Numbered from the stretch's first letter, positions 26,806 through 35,750 are shown. The stretch: DNA of 64,000 nucleotides from Butyrivibrio fibrisolvens (GCF_037113525.1 NZ_CP146963.1:2604001-2668000); one strand, 5' to 3'. Translations and numbers: made by a program. Notes: a model not told the origin generated them from the sequence alone.

Positions 26806-27037
26806 ACGTCATTCTATTGTTTAGATACCACAGTTCTTCTTGGTTTTCAGAGGTACTTAGATGATCACTTATCTCTCTGCCGTTTTTATCATAGTAGATA
26901 ATAGTTGCTTCGGGATAAGATTCTTCTATACTTATAAGGCCGCTAAAAAAGAGATTCTTATATGGGTAAAATCTGACAAAAGTATTATCAAATTGTTCTA
27001 ATTCCATCACATATTTTTCACCATCTCTTGTTATCAC
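26804..27037 (-). pseudogene. Small GTG-start ORF, probably a gene remnant
   Basis: A 77-codon frame beginning with GTG at 27037. The frame stays open upstream to a TGA near 27084 (SLPLNYKVFFTQTEEV) without ATG, GTG or TTG, and no clear ribosome site is present. The product has a strand-rich, charged composition with ATIIYYDKNGREI, like the end of a larger lipoprotein such as its neighbours. I read it as the 3' remnant of a decayed gene; a small functional protein cannot be excluded. Confidence 0.4.
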
Positions 27038-27107
27038 TTCCTCTGTTTGCGTAAAGAAAACCTTATAATTGAGGGGCAGTGATCATATCTGTTGCAGGAA
27101 GTCTATT

Positions 27108-28553
27108 TTATCCATCCAGCTCTGATATAAGTTCTTCATAGGTCAATGACATATCTATCTGACCCAAAGTTACATTTTCGTATTCATCAATTTCTTCTGT
27201 TTCCAGAGTATCCTGTGTAGCTGCGAGTGAAGCTACACGAACTGCATAATCATCTTCGAATGAATATACATCAATCCTGAACCAACTACCTTCGACCTTT
27301 TTTATGATCAGTTCAGGCATGCCGTCTTCATCAAGATCCTGAAGTCCATAATTATACTCATAATCATCAAGATCACGAATATACGCTACCTGCGAATAAG
27401 CTTCCTTATACGAAGAATAGGAACCGTTACTGCCATATTTCAAAAGAAACGCCTTAAGATTATCCTCTGTAAGATCTCCATCAATGCCGTCGTTAATTGC
27501 ATCGTCAAGACCGGTAAGCCAATTCGAATAATATCTTCCATTGGAATATGTAACAGTAATTGTCGGGCCTTCATTAGAATCGCCTACTACCAGAATATCC
27601 TTGATACCGTCAGCATTGAAATCAAAGAAGTATATATCATCAATTGATGTCATTTCATGCCCGCTATATGTTGTATAAATATATCCCTGCTGATTACCAT
27701 GGGCTATAAGATATGCAGTTGTTCCATAGGTGTAAATGGTAGACTCACCATAGATTTCAGAATCAAATGTATATGAGTTGTCTGCTCCTTCTTCCCAATG
27801 AATGATATTGGAAATAACCTTTACATCATCGCCATCTTTGATAAATGTAAATGTTCTTGATTTGTTATAGTCATAAGCAGGGTCAAGAATTTCTACTGTG
27901 TATGTAGTATCGTTGACTATTCCTGACAACACTGAATATGTAGGATCACTAGCGTCCGTAACCTCATAAAAATAAGCATCACATTCCGGAATATATAGCC
28001 ATGTAAGCGGAAATTTTGCATTGGAATAATCCGTTCCTGTATAGGTTAAGCAAAATTCCTCGAGTTTACTTTGTTCAACATAAACTATCATTCCCAGATA
28101 CTCATCAACAGTCTTCCCGACTGTATCAAGATAGATGTTTTCTTTTTCATCATCAGCAGGAGTCCAGAGATTTTCTGATTCATAATAGACTACATCATCC
28201 CACGGAATCTCAGTGACATCTGCAAAGCCATAATCAATGAAAGCCTCATATTTAAGGTCACTAAACATATCCTCAAATTCAGAAAGTTCGGCCTGGCTTA
28301 ATTCTCTGGCGGTATCACCTTGATTATTATCATCGTCTTTATTGCCATTATCGTTGTTGTCATCGTTTTTATTGTCTGTTTCTTCATTATCTTCTTCAGA
28401 ATCCATGTCTTTTTCTTCATCAGAAGACTGAGACGATGTCTGTTTATCGCCTTTATCAAGCATTGTCATTTCATGTATCTCGCTAAATGAACTGCAGCCT
28501 GTCATAAGCATGGCTAATGAAACCCCCATTGCGATCAGATATTTCTTTTTCAT
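27108..28553 (-). CDS. Lipoprotein with acidic linker and calcium-binding-like repeats
   Basis: A 481-residue predicted lipoprotein: signal MKKKYLIAMGVSLAMLMTGCSS with lipobox MTGC, then about 60 residues very rich in Asp, Glu and Asn that would hold the domain away from the membrane. Two FG-GAP/EF-hand-like loops, DFNADGIKDILVV (about residue 310) and DLDEDGMPELIIK (about 420), suggest calcium binding outside the cell. Function unknown. The ATG at 28553 was chosen because AGAGGGA precedes it and the signal sequence starts there. It forms a run of surface-protein genes with the DUF3298 lipoprotein. Confidence 0.75.
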   Translation of the reverse strand: MKKKYLIAMGVSLAMLMTGCSSFSEIHEMTMLDKGDKQTSSQSSDEEKDMDSEEDNEETDNKNDDNNDNGNKDDDNNQGDTARELSQAELSEFEDMFSDLKYEAFIDYGFADVTEIPWDDVVYYESENLWTPADDEKENIYLDTVGKTVDEYLGMIVYVEQSKLEEFCLTYTGTDYSNAKFPLTWLYIPECDAYFYEVTDASDPTYSVLSGIVNDTTYTVEILDPAYDYNKSRTFTFIKDGDDVKVISNIIHWEEGADNSYTFDSEIYGESTIYTYGTTAYLIAHGNQQGYIYTTYSGHEMTSIDDIYFFDFNADGIKDILVVGDSNEGPTITVTYSNGRYYSNWLTGLDDAINDGIDGDLTEDNLKAFLLKYGSNGSYSSYKEAYSQVAYIRDLDDYEYNYGLQDLDEDGMPELIIKKVEGSWFRIDVYSFEDDYAVRVASLAATQDTLETEEIDEYENVTLGQIDMSLTYEELISELDG

Positions 28554-28628
28554 AACTGTCCCTCTTTTCACCAATGATGTTCTTATAATTGTTCGTTTGA
28601 AATATTCAGGTGATCCCCTATATTCCTA

Positions 28629-29306
28629 TTAACACAGCACAACGTTTTTTAATATGTCATCGATAATAGAATCAAAATCTTCTTCGGGTTCTTTGTAGCT
28701 GTTTTCTACAACATCGTTTATGATCGTTCCCTGTTCTGCATCACTTAGCACATACAGGATCTCATTTGCCCTGAGGTATCCCTTGTATATCTTTGCAAAA
28801 TATGTATGGATCAGTTCTCTGTTTTCATCAGATAAATACTGTATTGCATCCCAATCATTTAACTTGATCCTGTTTCCTTTTTTATCAAAGACATAGGAAA
28901 ATGGGTAGAGGCCGGTAAGGACTACGGCTTTGAATTCAAGTCCTGCAATGGCATCGAGAGATGCCACTACTACGCCGCCCTCATCTTTTATATAAACGCC
29001 TTCTCCATCTTCTTCAGGTACAACAGAAGAATAAGGTATATTATTAGTATCTAAAGCTTTTCTAAGCCAATACTGAATATAATATCTAAGTCCCTTGCTA
29101 TCCTTCTCCGGATACAGGACTGCTATCTCAGAATAGTCGATGTCATAAACAGACACTATCTCTTTTATCGCATTTACTGTCTCTCTAACGATGTGATCTC
29201 TTTTAATTCCGGCCTGAACACTGATGTCAATATTCTCTACACATTCTTCAAATAGTTCGAAATAATCATCCCTATTAACTTCATGAGGCCATACTTTTAC
29301 TGACAT
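28629..29306 (-). CDS. C-terminal fragment of a UvrD/PcrA-type helicase
   Basis: A 225-residue protein equivalent only to the last part of a superfamily 1 helicase. VVASLDAIAGLEFKAVVL corresponds to helicase motif V with the usual KGLEF core, and YLRANEILYVLSD to motif VI, where the normal arginine finger region (TRA) reads RANE. Walker A and motifs II to IV are absent and no upstream coding fragment is visible. The ATG at 29306 has AAGGAA eight bases upstream, so it may still be translated. It cannot be a working helicase; it is either a relic or a repurposed domain. Confidence 0.65.
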   Translation of the reverse strand: MSVKVWPHEVNRDDYFELFEECVENIDISVQAGIKRDHIVRETVNAIKEIVSVYDIDYSEIAVLYPEKDSKGLRYYIQYWLRKALDTNNIPYSSVVPEEDGEGVYIKDEGGVVVASLDAIAGLEFKAVVLTGLYPFSYVFDKKGNRIKLNDWDAIQYLSDENRELIHTYFAKIYKGYLRANEILYVLSDAEQGTIINDVVENSYKEPEEDFDSIIDDILKNVVLC

Positions 29307-29327
29307 AATATATTTCCTTCCATCCAA

Positions 29328-29546
29328 TAAAATTATTAAAACTAAGCAACTGGGTCGTTATTTAGAATTGTTAGATATTACAGACAACTACATCATAGAA
29401 TAAAGACTTCTTAAATCTGTTATTTTATCCTGAAATGACAAATTTATGCGACGAATGACATTAGGGTCTTTAAATATAAAAAGGAAAAGCCGTTTAAATT
29501 CACTAAAGAGCCTTAAATCACGATCTAATTCTTTAGCAGAATTCTC
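29328..29546. other. Gene-free interval before queT
   Basis: About 220 AT-rich bases between the helicase fragment and queT, which point away from each other. I see no open frame, strong hairpin or known element here. Confidence 0.5.
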
Positions 29547-29575
29547 TTTACAATAATATGCGCCCGTGGTATTAT
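29547..29575 (+). promoter_or_regulatory. Sigma-A promoter of queT
   Basis: TTTACA (29547-29552) and TATTAT (29570-29575) are separated by exactly 17 bases. The predicted start site near 29582 places the preQ1-type pseudoknot at the very 5' end of the mRNA. Confidence 0.65.
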
Positions 29576-29588
29576 TCCTGTTGCTATA

Positions 29589-29630
29589 CGAGTGTTAAAT
29601 CCTTCCCACTCGCAAACTAACACTAAAGGA
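29589..29630 (+). ncRNA. preQ1 riboswitch (type I-like) controlling queT
   Basis: CGAGTG (29589-29594) pairs with CACTCG (29607-29612). The loop TTAAATCCTTCC contains TCCTT (29600-29604), which can pair with AAGGA (29626-29630) in the tail after an A-rich CAAACTAACACTA linker. This is the H-type pseudoknot layout of preQ1-I riboswitches. The tail strand is the ribosome-binding site of queT, so ligand binding would hide it. The identification rests on layout and on the downstream queuosine gene. Confidence 0.6.
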
Positions 29631-29638
29631 GAAAGATA

Positions 29639-30148
29639 ATGAAGAAAAACCAGATTCTGTACATCGTACAGGCAGGCGTCATTGGCGCTTTGTATGTAGT
29701 ATTAACCCTTTTTGCGCAGGGATTCAACCTTGCAAGTGGAGAAATCCAGTGTAGATTCTCAGAAGCTCTGACAATCCTCCCATTCTTTACACCAGCTGCA
29801 ATTCCAGGAGTAACAATTGGATGTCTTTTGGCCAATATTTTAACTACAAGTCCACTTCCTGATGTTATATTCGGAACACTTGCAACATTCATTGGATGTA
29901 TTGGAACGTATATGCTCAGAAAACATAGAATTCTTTGCTCTCTTCCACCTGTAATAAGTAATGTACTTATCATTCCGTTTGTTCTTAAATTTGCTTACGG
30001 TTCAACTCATATTCTTCCATTTATAATGCTTACAGTTGGAGCCGGCGAAGTTATTACATGTGTTATCTTTGGTGAGATCCTGCTCAATGCTCTTTACCCG
30101 GTAAGAGGAATGTTGTTTGCAGACGATCACGTTGCTAAGAAGATCTAA
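29639..30148 (+). CDS. queT: Queuosine precursor ECF transporter S component
   Basis: Integral membrane substrate-binding subunit of 169 residues with about five hydrophobic helices. It matches the QueT family in length and in features such as YVVLTLFAQGFNLASGEIQCRFSEALTILPFFTPAAIPG. It is thought to import preQ1 or a related queuosine precursor together with the shared energy-coupling module, which is not encoded here. The ATG at 29639 follows AAGGAG, which forms part of the predicted preQ1 pseudoknot. One of the few plus-strand genes in the window. Confidence 0.9.
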   Translation: MKKNQILYIVQAGVIGALYVVLTLFAQGFNLASGEIQCRFSEALTILPFFTPAAIPGVTIGCLLANILTTSPLPDVIFGTLATFIGCIGTYMLRKHRILCSLPPVISNVLIIPFVLKFAYGSTHILPFIMLTVGAGEVITCVIFGEILLNALYPVRGMLFADDHVAKKI

Positions 30149-30182
30149 AAGATATATTGTTGGATATAATTGAAGGATAAAT

Positions 30183-30407
30183 TTGAACGGCCCCGCGAAA
30201 AACATAGACGAAAGTTCTGATACAACAGATTATACAAACCAGATCCAGACAGAGATTGCTGAAATTGTTTCTACTTCAACTTCTCTTAACGATGAGCTTC
30301 TCTCAGTTTGTGAGCTCTTCGATAAATACCAGGAGATGCGCATTAACGCAGACGATGGAACACAGGCTGCCATGAACGAAATTCCGTATAAGAAGCTAAA
30401 GAAATGA
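30183..30407 (+). CDS. Small acidic helical protein downstream of queT
   Basis: A 74-residue ORF with a TTG start at 30183 and GAAGGA six bases upstream. The product is polar and acidic, with a probable helix in the middle (QIQTEIAEIVSTSTSLNDELL) and a basic end. I do not recognise it. It lies 34 bases after queT and before a strong terminator, so it is probably in the same transcript; no link with queuosine is known to me. Confidence 0.5.
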   Translation: MNGPAKNIDESSDTTDYTNQIQTEIAEIVSTSTSLNDELLSVCELFDKYQEMRINADDGTQAAMNEIPYKKLKK

Positions 30408-30446
30408 TGACATCATAACTGAATATTGCATAAGCACGTAAAAAAT

Positions 30447-30475
30447 CCCGATACCACGTCAATACCGGTATCGGG
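30447..30475. terminator. Bidirectional terminator between the queT unit and recQ
   Basis: CCCGATACC (30447-30455) pairs perfectly with GGTATCGGG (30467-30475), with an A run on the left and T6 on the right. It ends two convergent units. Confidence 0.9.
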
Positions 30476-30483
30476 TTTTTTAG

Positions 30484-32382
30484 TCACTCCTGTATATTGG
30501 TAACAGCACCTGGATTAGCTGCTATAAAGTCAGCTATAGAAGTAATAAACCTTTCGCCATATTTTTCATATTTTGCAGTTCCGACACCTGATACATTCAG
30601 CATGGATGCCTTGTTCCCTGGCATCTTGATGCACATATCAACAAGGGTCTTATCACTAAAGATGATATATGGCGGCATTCCTTCTTCTCTTGCAATCGTA
30701 AGGCGGAGCTGCCTTAGAGATTCAAAGAGTTCAAAGCCTGCTTTTGTAAGAGAATCAGTGCTTCTGCGACTATCTTTCTTACTGCTTCCATGCTTACCGA
30801 TATTTTTACTTCCATAGCTCTTTTTCCTGGACTCAGGCTCTTTTTCCTTATAGGTCTTGACCAGGATATGGGTATCGGGGTTCTTAAGGGGCTCGATGTT
30901 GCCCATGCGGATGACGCTGTACTTGTCCGCGGTCTGGATGAGGTAGCCGTCTTGTATCAGCTGGCTTATCAAGGTCCGAAGCTCTGCTTCCTTGCGGTCT
31001 TTGAGCACTCCGTAGGTCTTGTACTCGTTGGTCCTTAGCTCTTTTAACCTGGCTCTGTTAGCTCCAAGGAGGGTGCCTAGGATTATGTTAAGGCCGTATC
31101 TTCCTCTGCTCTCCCAGACGCAGTTGATGACACTTTTTGCTTCCATCGTCATGTCAATCTCGGTGTATTCTCTATGGCAATTGCCACAGGCATCGCAGGG
31201 CGCGGTTCTTTTTTCACCAAAGTATTCAAGGATATAGTTGCGCAGGCACCCTGACGTGCGGCAGTATCCTTCCATGACCTGGAGTCTTCTTGCGTCGCGC
31301 TGTCTTATAAGCTCGGCGTCGTCCTCAGGGATGTCGGTGAAATCCTTATGGTCTAAGAGGAACTTACCTATCATTACGTCCTGGGGTGAAAAAAGAAGTA
31401 TGCATCTTGACGGTTCGCCGTCTCTTCCGGCGCGACCTGCTTCCTGATAGTAATTCTCCATGCTCTGGGGCATGTTGTAGTGGATGACGAATCTTACGTT
31501 GGACTTGTCTATGCCCATTCCAAAGGCGTTGGTGGCAATGATCACAGGGGACCTGTCGTAGATGAAATCATCCTGGCTTACTTTCCTGTCTTCATTTGCC
31601 ATTCCGGCATGATATCTTGCTACTGATACGCCTTGGTTTAGGAGCTTATCATATAACTCATCCACGTTTTTTCTTGTGGCACAGTAGATTATTCCGCTGT
31701 CATTTGGGTGCTTCCCTATGTAGTCAAGGACATAGTCGCTCTTTTTCCTAGTATTTACTACGTCAAAATAGAGGTTCTCTCTATCATATCCTGTTATAAC
31801 TACTTTGGGATCCTTAAGTTTTAGGATGCAGGATATGTCTGTCTTAACTTCTGTTGTGGCTGTTGCGGTAAAGGCGCTTACTATTGGTCTATGCTTTAGG
31901 CTATCGATGAAATCTACGATCTTTAGATAGCTCGGTCTAAAGTCCTGTCCCCACTGGGAGATGCAGTGCGCCTCGTCTACGGTTATCATTGAGATCTCTG
32001 TCTTACTAGCAAAGCTTGTAAAGTCGTAGCTTTCAAGGCGCTCCGGGGCAACGTAGAGGATCTTGTAGGTGCCTTCCCGGGCTCTTTCATATACTTTTGA
32101 AATCTGTGATTCTGTGAGGGATGAGTTGATATATCCTGCGTGTATTCCTGCTTCGTTAAGCGCTCCTACCTGGTCCTGCATGAGGGATATCAGCGGGGAT
32201 ATTACTATTGTGATGCCAGGCAGGAGCATGGCCGGCACCTGGTAGCATATTGACTTGCCTGCTCCTGTTGGCATGATGGCAAGGACGTCCCTGCCCTTTA
32301 TTATCGACTCTATTATTTCTTCCTGTCCTGGTTTGAAGGAGTCGTATCCGAAATATTCTTTTAGTACTTCGCTTGCGTTCAT
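30484..32382 (-). CDS. recQ: ATP-dependent DNA helicase RecQ
   Basis: A 3'-5' DNA helicase of recombination and repair, 632 residues. Helicase motifs in order: FKPGQEEII, Walker A MPTGAGKS, DEAH box in TVDEAHCISQWGQDFRPSY, SAFTATAT, ATNAFGMGIDKSNVRFVIHYNMP and QEAGRAGRDG. The RecQ zinc site is seen as CRTSGCLRNY and CDACGNC, and an HRDC domain ends the protein (LFESLRQLRLTIAREEGMPPYIIFSDKTL). I chose ATG 32382 (MNASEVLKEYFGYDSF) because the family begins there and AGGAC lies six bases upstream; an earlier ATG at 32433 lies right after a terminator hairpin and would add 17 atypical residues. Confidence 0.95.
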   Translation of the reverse strand: MNASEVLKEYFGYDSFKPGQEEIIESIIKGRDVLAIMPTGAGKSICYQVPAMLLPGITIVISPLISLMQDQVGALNEAGIHAGYINSSLTESQISKVYERAREGTYKILYVAPERLESYDFTSFASKTEISMITVDEAHCISQWGQDFRPSYLKIVDFIDSLKHRPIVSAFTATATTEVKTDISCILKLKDPKVVITGYDRENLYFDVVNTRKKSDYVLDYIGKHPNDSGIIYCATRKNVDELYDKLLNQGVSVARYHAGMANEDRKVSQDDFIYDRSPVIIATNAFGMGIDKSNVRFVIHYNMPQSMENYYQEAGRAGRDGEPSRCILLFSPQDVMIGKFLLDHKDFTDIPEDDAELIRQRDARRLQVMEGYCRTSGCLRNYILEYFGEKRTAPCDACGNCHREYTEIDMTMEAKSVINCVWESRGRYGLNIILGTLLGANRARLKELRTNEYKTYGVLKDRKEAELRTLISQLIQDGYLIQTADKYSVIRMGNIEPLKNPDTHILVKTYKEKEPESRKKSYGSKNIGKHGSSKKDSRRSTDSLTKAGFELFESLRQLRLTIAREEGMPPYIIFSDKTLVDMCIKMPGNKASMLNVSGVGTAKYEKYGERFITSIADFIAANPGAVTNIQE

Positions 32383-32436
32383 TTTTTGTCCTGTTATTTG
32401 TTGCAATAAATTTGGCTGATATGTTAAAGCCATAAA

Positions 32437-32470
32437 ATATCCCGCGATGAATTACGTCGCCGCGGGATAT
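32437..32470 (-). terminator. Terminator between the Rpn nuclease gene and recQ
   Basis: A perfect 10-bp stem (ATATCCCGCG at 32437-32446 with CGCGGGATAT at 32461-32470). On the minus strand it is followed by TTTTATGG, so it ends the Rpn gene transcript just before recQ. Confidence 0.75.
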
Positions 32471-32557
32471 CTACTCTTTGGTTATAGAATTGTCACACCT
32501 GGTCATCTCTATTTCATCTTAAATCATACTGGGCTTTTACTTAACTATTGCCTCAAC

Positions 32558-33463
32558 TTATAAGTCGTCACCATAGTTCTTATCAATAAGCTCTCTTATA
32601 AGTTTCTTTTGATACTCAGGATCTTTGACAGTCCTTTTAAGTTCATCAAATCTTCCTTGATTTATCAAGATGTCATTAAGCTGATTGACAATATCTACAC
32701 CTTCTTTTTTGCCTTCTATCTTTCCTTCTGCCTTGCCTTCTTCCTTAAAAAGTTCCATAACTTCGGTCTCATTGTATTCTGTATCAAGCATACCCTGTAC
32801 CTCCTGTTTATGAAGCATTAGAAAACTACGAATAGTAAAGTCATGTGGCATCTTGTTAAGTGCCATGGATACAGCATCCTCAAGTTTATGATCATCTTTT
32901 TGATTATCCCTGATCTCACTTATAAACCAGGAATACTCAGAAAGCGGCTTACATGCATCCATGAGGCCTTGATTCTTGCCATAATTGACATTTATCATGC
33001 GGACTTTAACTTCAACATCAGCCTGTTTTCTAACAGATTCTTCAAATGCATCGCTGAGTTTAAGAACAGACTCATCTTCCATCTCATCACTGCCGTTGTA
33101 AAATACTACCAGTTTTGGGACCGGAAGCTTTATCAGCGTTTTACCGTATTTGTTGAGCTTATTCTCTGATAAATATCCTGCATAGAGATCACCAACATAC
33201 TGAAGAAGCCTAAGGGGCATATTCGGATTGAATGTTGACTGATGCTCATACACACTCATTATATCTGCGATCATAAAAGACGTATCATTACGCATTCCCA
33301 GATATAGCACATCCTTAATCGTATTAAACTCAATAACTGTTGGATCTGTATAATCCGAGCCATTCACCGCATTGTACAGGCTAAGCGTCCATTCCTTGTT
33401 TTCTTCACGACCAAAAATAAAGTTAAACAGCCTGTCCTTATATTGGCTATTAATATTAGTCAT
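32558..33463 (-). CDS. Rpn-family recombination-promoting nuclease (PD-(D/E)XK)
   Basis: A 301-residue protein of the Rpn/YhgA-like group, often labelled putative transposase. The nuclease core is seen in IADIMSVYEHQST, with the D...ExQ pattern of the PD-(D/E)XK fold, and KLVVFYNGS. The C terminus has the low-complexity EEGKAEGKIEGKKEG helix typical of the family. Rpn proteins promote recA-independent recombination and some act in phage defence, but this gene stands alone. GGGAGAG precedes ATG 33463. Such genes are numerous and mobile in Lachnospiraceae. Confidence 0.85.
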   Translation of the reverse strand: MTNINSQYKDRLFNFIFGREENKEWTLSLYNAVNGSDYTDPTVIEFNTIKDVLYLGMRNDTSFMIADIMSVYEHQSTFNPNMPLRLLQYVGDLYAGYLSENKLNKYGKTLIKLPVPKLVVFYNGSDEMEDESVLKLSDAFEESVRKQADVEVKVRMINVNYGKNQGLMDACKPLSEYSWFISEIRDNQKDDHKLEDAVSMALNKMPHDFTIRSFLMLHKQEVQGMLDTEYNETEVMELFKEEGKAEGKIEGKKEGVDIVNQLNDILINQGRFDELKRTVKDPEYQKKLIRELIDKNYGDDL

Positions 33464-33707
33464 TAACTTCTCTCCCTTTATTATATTTTTTCACAAATCC
33501 TCTTTCAAGCTTATTTACAGGAATTCCGGTATATTTTAAAAGTTGAAAATACGATTTCCCGGAGGTCTCAGACAACGTTTATTCTGAAGATGTGACAACA
33601 GGAGTGTCACCAAGAAATCGATTGCTCCGGACGGAGCAGATTTTTAACTTGCGTCCATAACAATAGCATATAAAGTTGCATCTGTAAATAGTGTTTTTTA
33701 CTACAAA
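33464..33707. other. Gene-free interval with a small hairpin
   Basis: No credible gene. TGCTCCG (33623-33629) pairs with CGGAGCA (33632-33638) and is followed by TTTTT on the plus strand; a GTGAC/GTCAC pair lies near 33597-33610. The promoter of the Rpn gene must lie at the left end. Confidence 0.45.
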
Positions 33708-33744
33708 AATCCCATAGCGAGCCACAATAGATCGCTATGGGATT
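33708..33744 (-). terminator. Terminator after the 76-residue ORF
   Basis: A perfect 12-bp stem (AATCCCATAGCG at 33708-33719 with 33733-33744). On the minus strand it is followed by TTTTTG, about 27 bases after the ORF stop, so it ends the symporter transcript. Confidence 0.85.
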
Positions 33745-33770
33745 AATAAACGAAATCACTTTACGCAGAA

Positions 33771-34001
33771 TTATTTCATCATATTCTCAACAACAACTTC
33801 AAGATCAAGGCCGTTAATATCCTTACCTGCTACAGAAAGTGAATGAGTAGCGCCTTCTGCTTCATCATACCAGTTAACTACATGAACTGCGAACACATCA
33901 TCTATGAATTCTGTATCTTCCGAAGCTTCCGAATAAGCAAGATACTGGGCATCGTGACCACCAAGAGTTTCTTTTTCATCACTATCCCACTCATAGTACA
34001 T
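33771..34001 (-). CDS. Small acidic protein after the symporter gene
   Basis: A 76-residue, strongly acidic ORF lying 33 bases after the symporter gene and before a good terminator. A stop codon lies two codons upstream of the ATG and there is no clear ribosome site. The sequence (DDVFAVHVVNWYDEAEG...HSLSVAG) reads like a small beta-rich domain. I do not recognise it. Genuine coding is likely from codon use and position, but it could be the tail of a lost gene. Confidence 0.45.
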   Translation of the reverse strand: MYYEWDSDEKETLGGHDAQYLAYSEASEDTEFIDDVFAVHVVNWYDEAEGATHSLSVAGKDINGLDLEVVVENMMK

Positions 34002-34034
34002 GCACTACTACAGGGCTTTTTTATCAGCTAACTG

Positions 34035-35327
34035 TTAACTGGCTTTCTCCTTTAAAGGTTTCTCTTCACCTTTTTTATCAAGCCAGTTCTTACCATCAGT
34101 AAATCTTGCAACTATGAAGCTTACCACATAGTCTCCTGCTGCATTGACCATTGTTGCAGGCGGGTCTATGAGGTTACCAAGCGCAAGTGCTATAGGATAT
34201 GCGATCGCCATCTGATTCGGGAAGAACATCGTTACAAGAACAAGTTCGCCAACTCCGCCTCCTCCGGGGATTCCAGACATTGCAACGGATGAAAATACAG
34301 CGATTATGATAGCAAGTACTGCTTTTCCTCCTGTAAAATCCATGCCGAATATTCCAAAGAGGAATGCGACCTTAAGGATAGCTGACATAGATGAGCCGTC
34401 CATATGCATCGTTGCGCCCATAGGAAGGACTATATCTGTTACATCCTTGGGAACACCTGAATCCTGAGCAACTTCCATGTTGGTAGGGATCGTTGCTACA
34501 GATGAGCATGTACCAAAAGCTGTAACTGCAGGTCTGAAAAGGTGTGAGAACATAACTGATATACCCTTTTGACCGCCTCCAAACCATGCATAAAGCGGGA
34601 ATGAAACAAACATGTATACGAAACAAAATACATAATAAGTAATAAGTGCTCTTGAATAATCGCCGATAAGGTCTGGTCCGTATGTTGCAACGAGACTTGC
34701 AAAGAAGCCAAAGAAACCAATCGGTGCATAGTAAGTTATCAGCTTAACTATTCTCATGATAACTTCTGTCATATTGGAAAAGAACTTTCCGACTATTGAT
34801 TCTGATCCGCCGGCTCCCTGAATACCGAATCCCGTGAATACAGATGCAACGATCAAAGGAAGCATTGCTCTTCTGGAGAAAAGAGCTGAGAAGTCTTCTA
34901 CAGTAAAGAAATTTATTATCATCTGCGGAATAGAGATTGTCTCTCCTATCTCGCCTTCTGTAAGATCATAGGTATGTGTAACAGGGGGAATTATCATCAT
35001 AACGATATAAAAAAGGATTGCTGCAATAAGACCTGTTACAAGGAATGTTCCAATAGTTGTGCCAAGGATCTTGCCGGCTCTCTTGGGACTCTTCATATTG
35101 CCGATGGCACTTGAAATTGAGAAAAAGACCATAGGAACAACAACGCAGAACATCAGGTTAATAAAGAGCTTACCAAGAGGTTCAAGAACCGTTGCACCTG
35201 CAGATATAGTACTTCCATCTTCTGCTGTGACAACAGGCCATATCCATCCCACAATACATCCTGCAACAATAGCTACGAGCATCGCTATTATAAAGCCATA
35301 ACTCTTCAAAAAGTTTTTTCTTACCAT
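34035..35327 (-). CDS. Dicarboxylate/amino acid:cation symporter (DAACS family)
   Basis: Membrane symporter of 430 residues with about eight helices and two re-entrant loops. The second hairpin is seen as TCSSVATIPTNMEVA, followed by LPMGATMHMDGSSM and SGIPGGGGVGE, the substrate and sodium site of the GltP/SstT group. The first hairpin serine-rich motif is replaced by an SRRAMLPLIVASVF region. It would import glutamate, aspartate, serine/threonine or C4 acids using sodium or protons; the substrate is not decidable here. AGGAGG precedes ATG 35327. Foldback copy B lies just upstream in its promoter region. Confidence 0.9.
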   Translation of the reverse strand: MVRKNFLKSYGFIIAMLVAIVAGCIVGWIWPVVTAEDGSTISAGATVLEPLGKLFINLMFCVVVPMVFFSISSAIGNMKSPKRAGKILGTTIGTFLVTGLIAAILFYIVMMIIPPVTHTYDLTEGEIGETISIPQMIINFFTVEDFSALFSRRAMLPLIVASVFTGFGIQGAGGSESIVGKFFSNMTEVIMRIVKLITYYAPIGFFGFFASLVATYGPDLIGDYSRALITYYVFCFVYMFVSFPLYAWFGGGQKGISVMFSHLFRPAVTAFGTCSSVATIPTNMEVAQDSGVPKDVTDIVLPMGATMHMDGSSMSAILKVAFLFGIFGMDFTGGKAVLAIIIAVFSSVAMSGIPGGGGVGELVLVTMFFPNQMAIAYPIALALGNLIDPPATMVNAAGDYVVSFIVARFTDGKNWLDKKGEEKPLKEKAS

Positions 35328-35388
35328 AGTGCCTCCTCTCCTGAACCCTTCGCAACGAATTTAGCACATGTATTATTTCAGGCTTCGT

Positions 35389-35676
35389 GTATTCCTGATG
35401 ATGGAAGTTAATAAATGATTTCAGGGTCATGAAAATTATATAAAATTCACCGACATAGAAATACATCCATGTATTTCTAAACATGTCTAGTTACGTCCTG
35501 TAACTAGGCATGATATCTGGAATAATATATTCTGGGATTCATAAACTCGCTTCGCTCAGACAGATGAATCCCAAACAGAATATATTATTCCATCTATCAA
35601 GCTCTTGAATTTAATATAATTTTCAAAGACCCCAAAATCATTTATTAACTTCCATCATCAGGAATATTTAAGGTAT
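35389..35676. repeat. Foldback element copy B (full length, inverted orientation)
   Basis: A 288-bp foldback. The outer arms (TATTCCTGATGATGGAAGTT on the left and its complement on the right) pair over about 35 bp. Read on the minus strand it carries the same landmarks as copies C and D: CAAGAGCTTGATAGATGGA, the apex GGGATTCA-TCTGTCTGAGCGAAGCGAGTTT-ATGAATCCC, then TCCAGATATCATGCC. An extra stretch of about 75 bp with its own hairpins (AGTTACAGGACGTAACT, AATACATGGATGTATT) is inserted in one arm. It lies between a terminator and the symporter gene. Confidence 0.9.
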
Positions 35677-35715
35677 GAGAATGATTTACATGTGCAAAGT
35701 TTAAGTTAATAAGAA

Positions 35716-35750
35716 AACGCATTGAGAGTCTTTCGACGCCTCAATGCGTT
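35716..35750 (-). terminator. Terminator downstream of the DUF5722 gene
   Basis: AACGCATTGAG (35716-35726) pairs perfectly with CTCAATGCGTT (35740-35750), followed on the minus strand by TTTCTT. It lies about 200 bases after the DUF5722 stop; the AT-rich bases between hold nothing that I recognise. Confidence 0.75.

Noticed and set aside
34372..34729. Extra small genes inside the symporter gene
   Set aside because: Shifted frames of the symporter with cysteine- and histidine-rich translation and no start signals.
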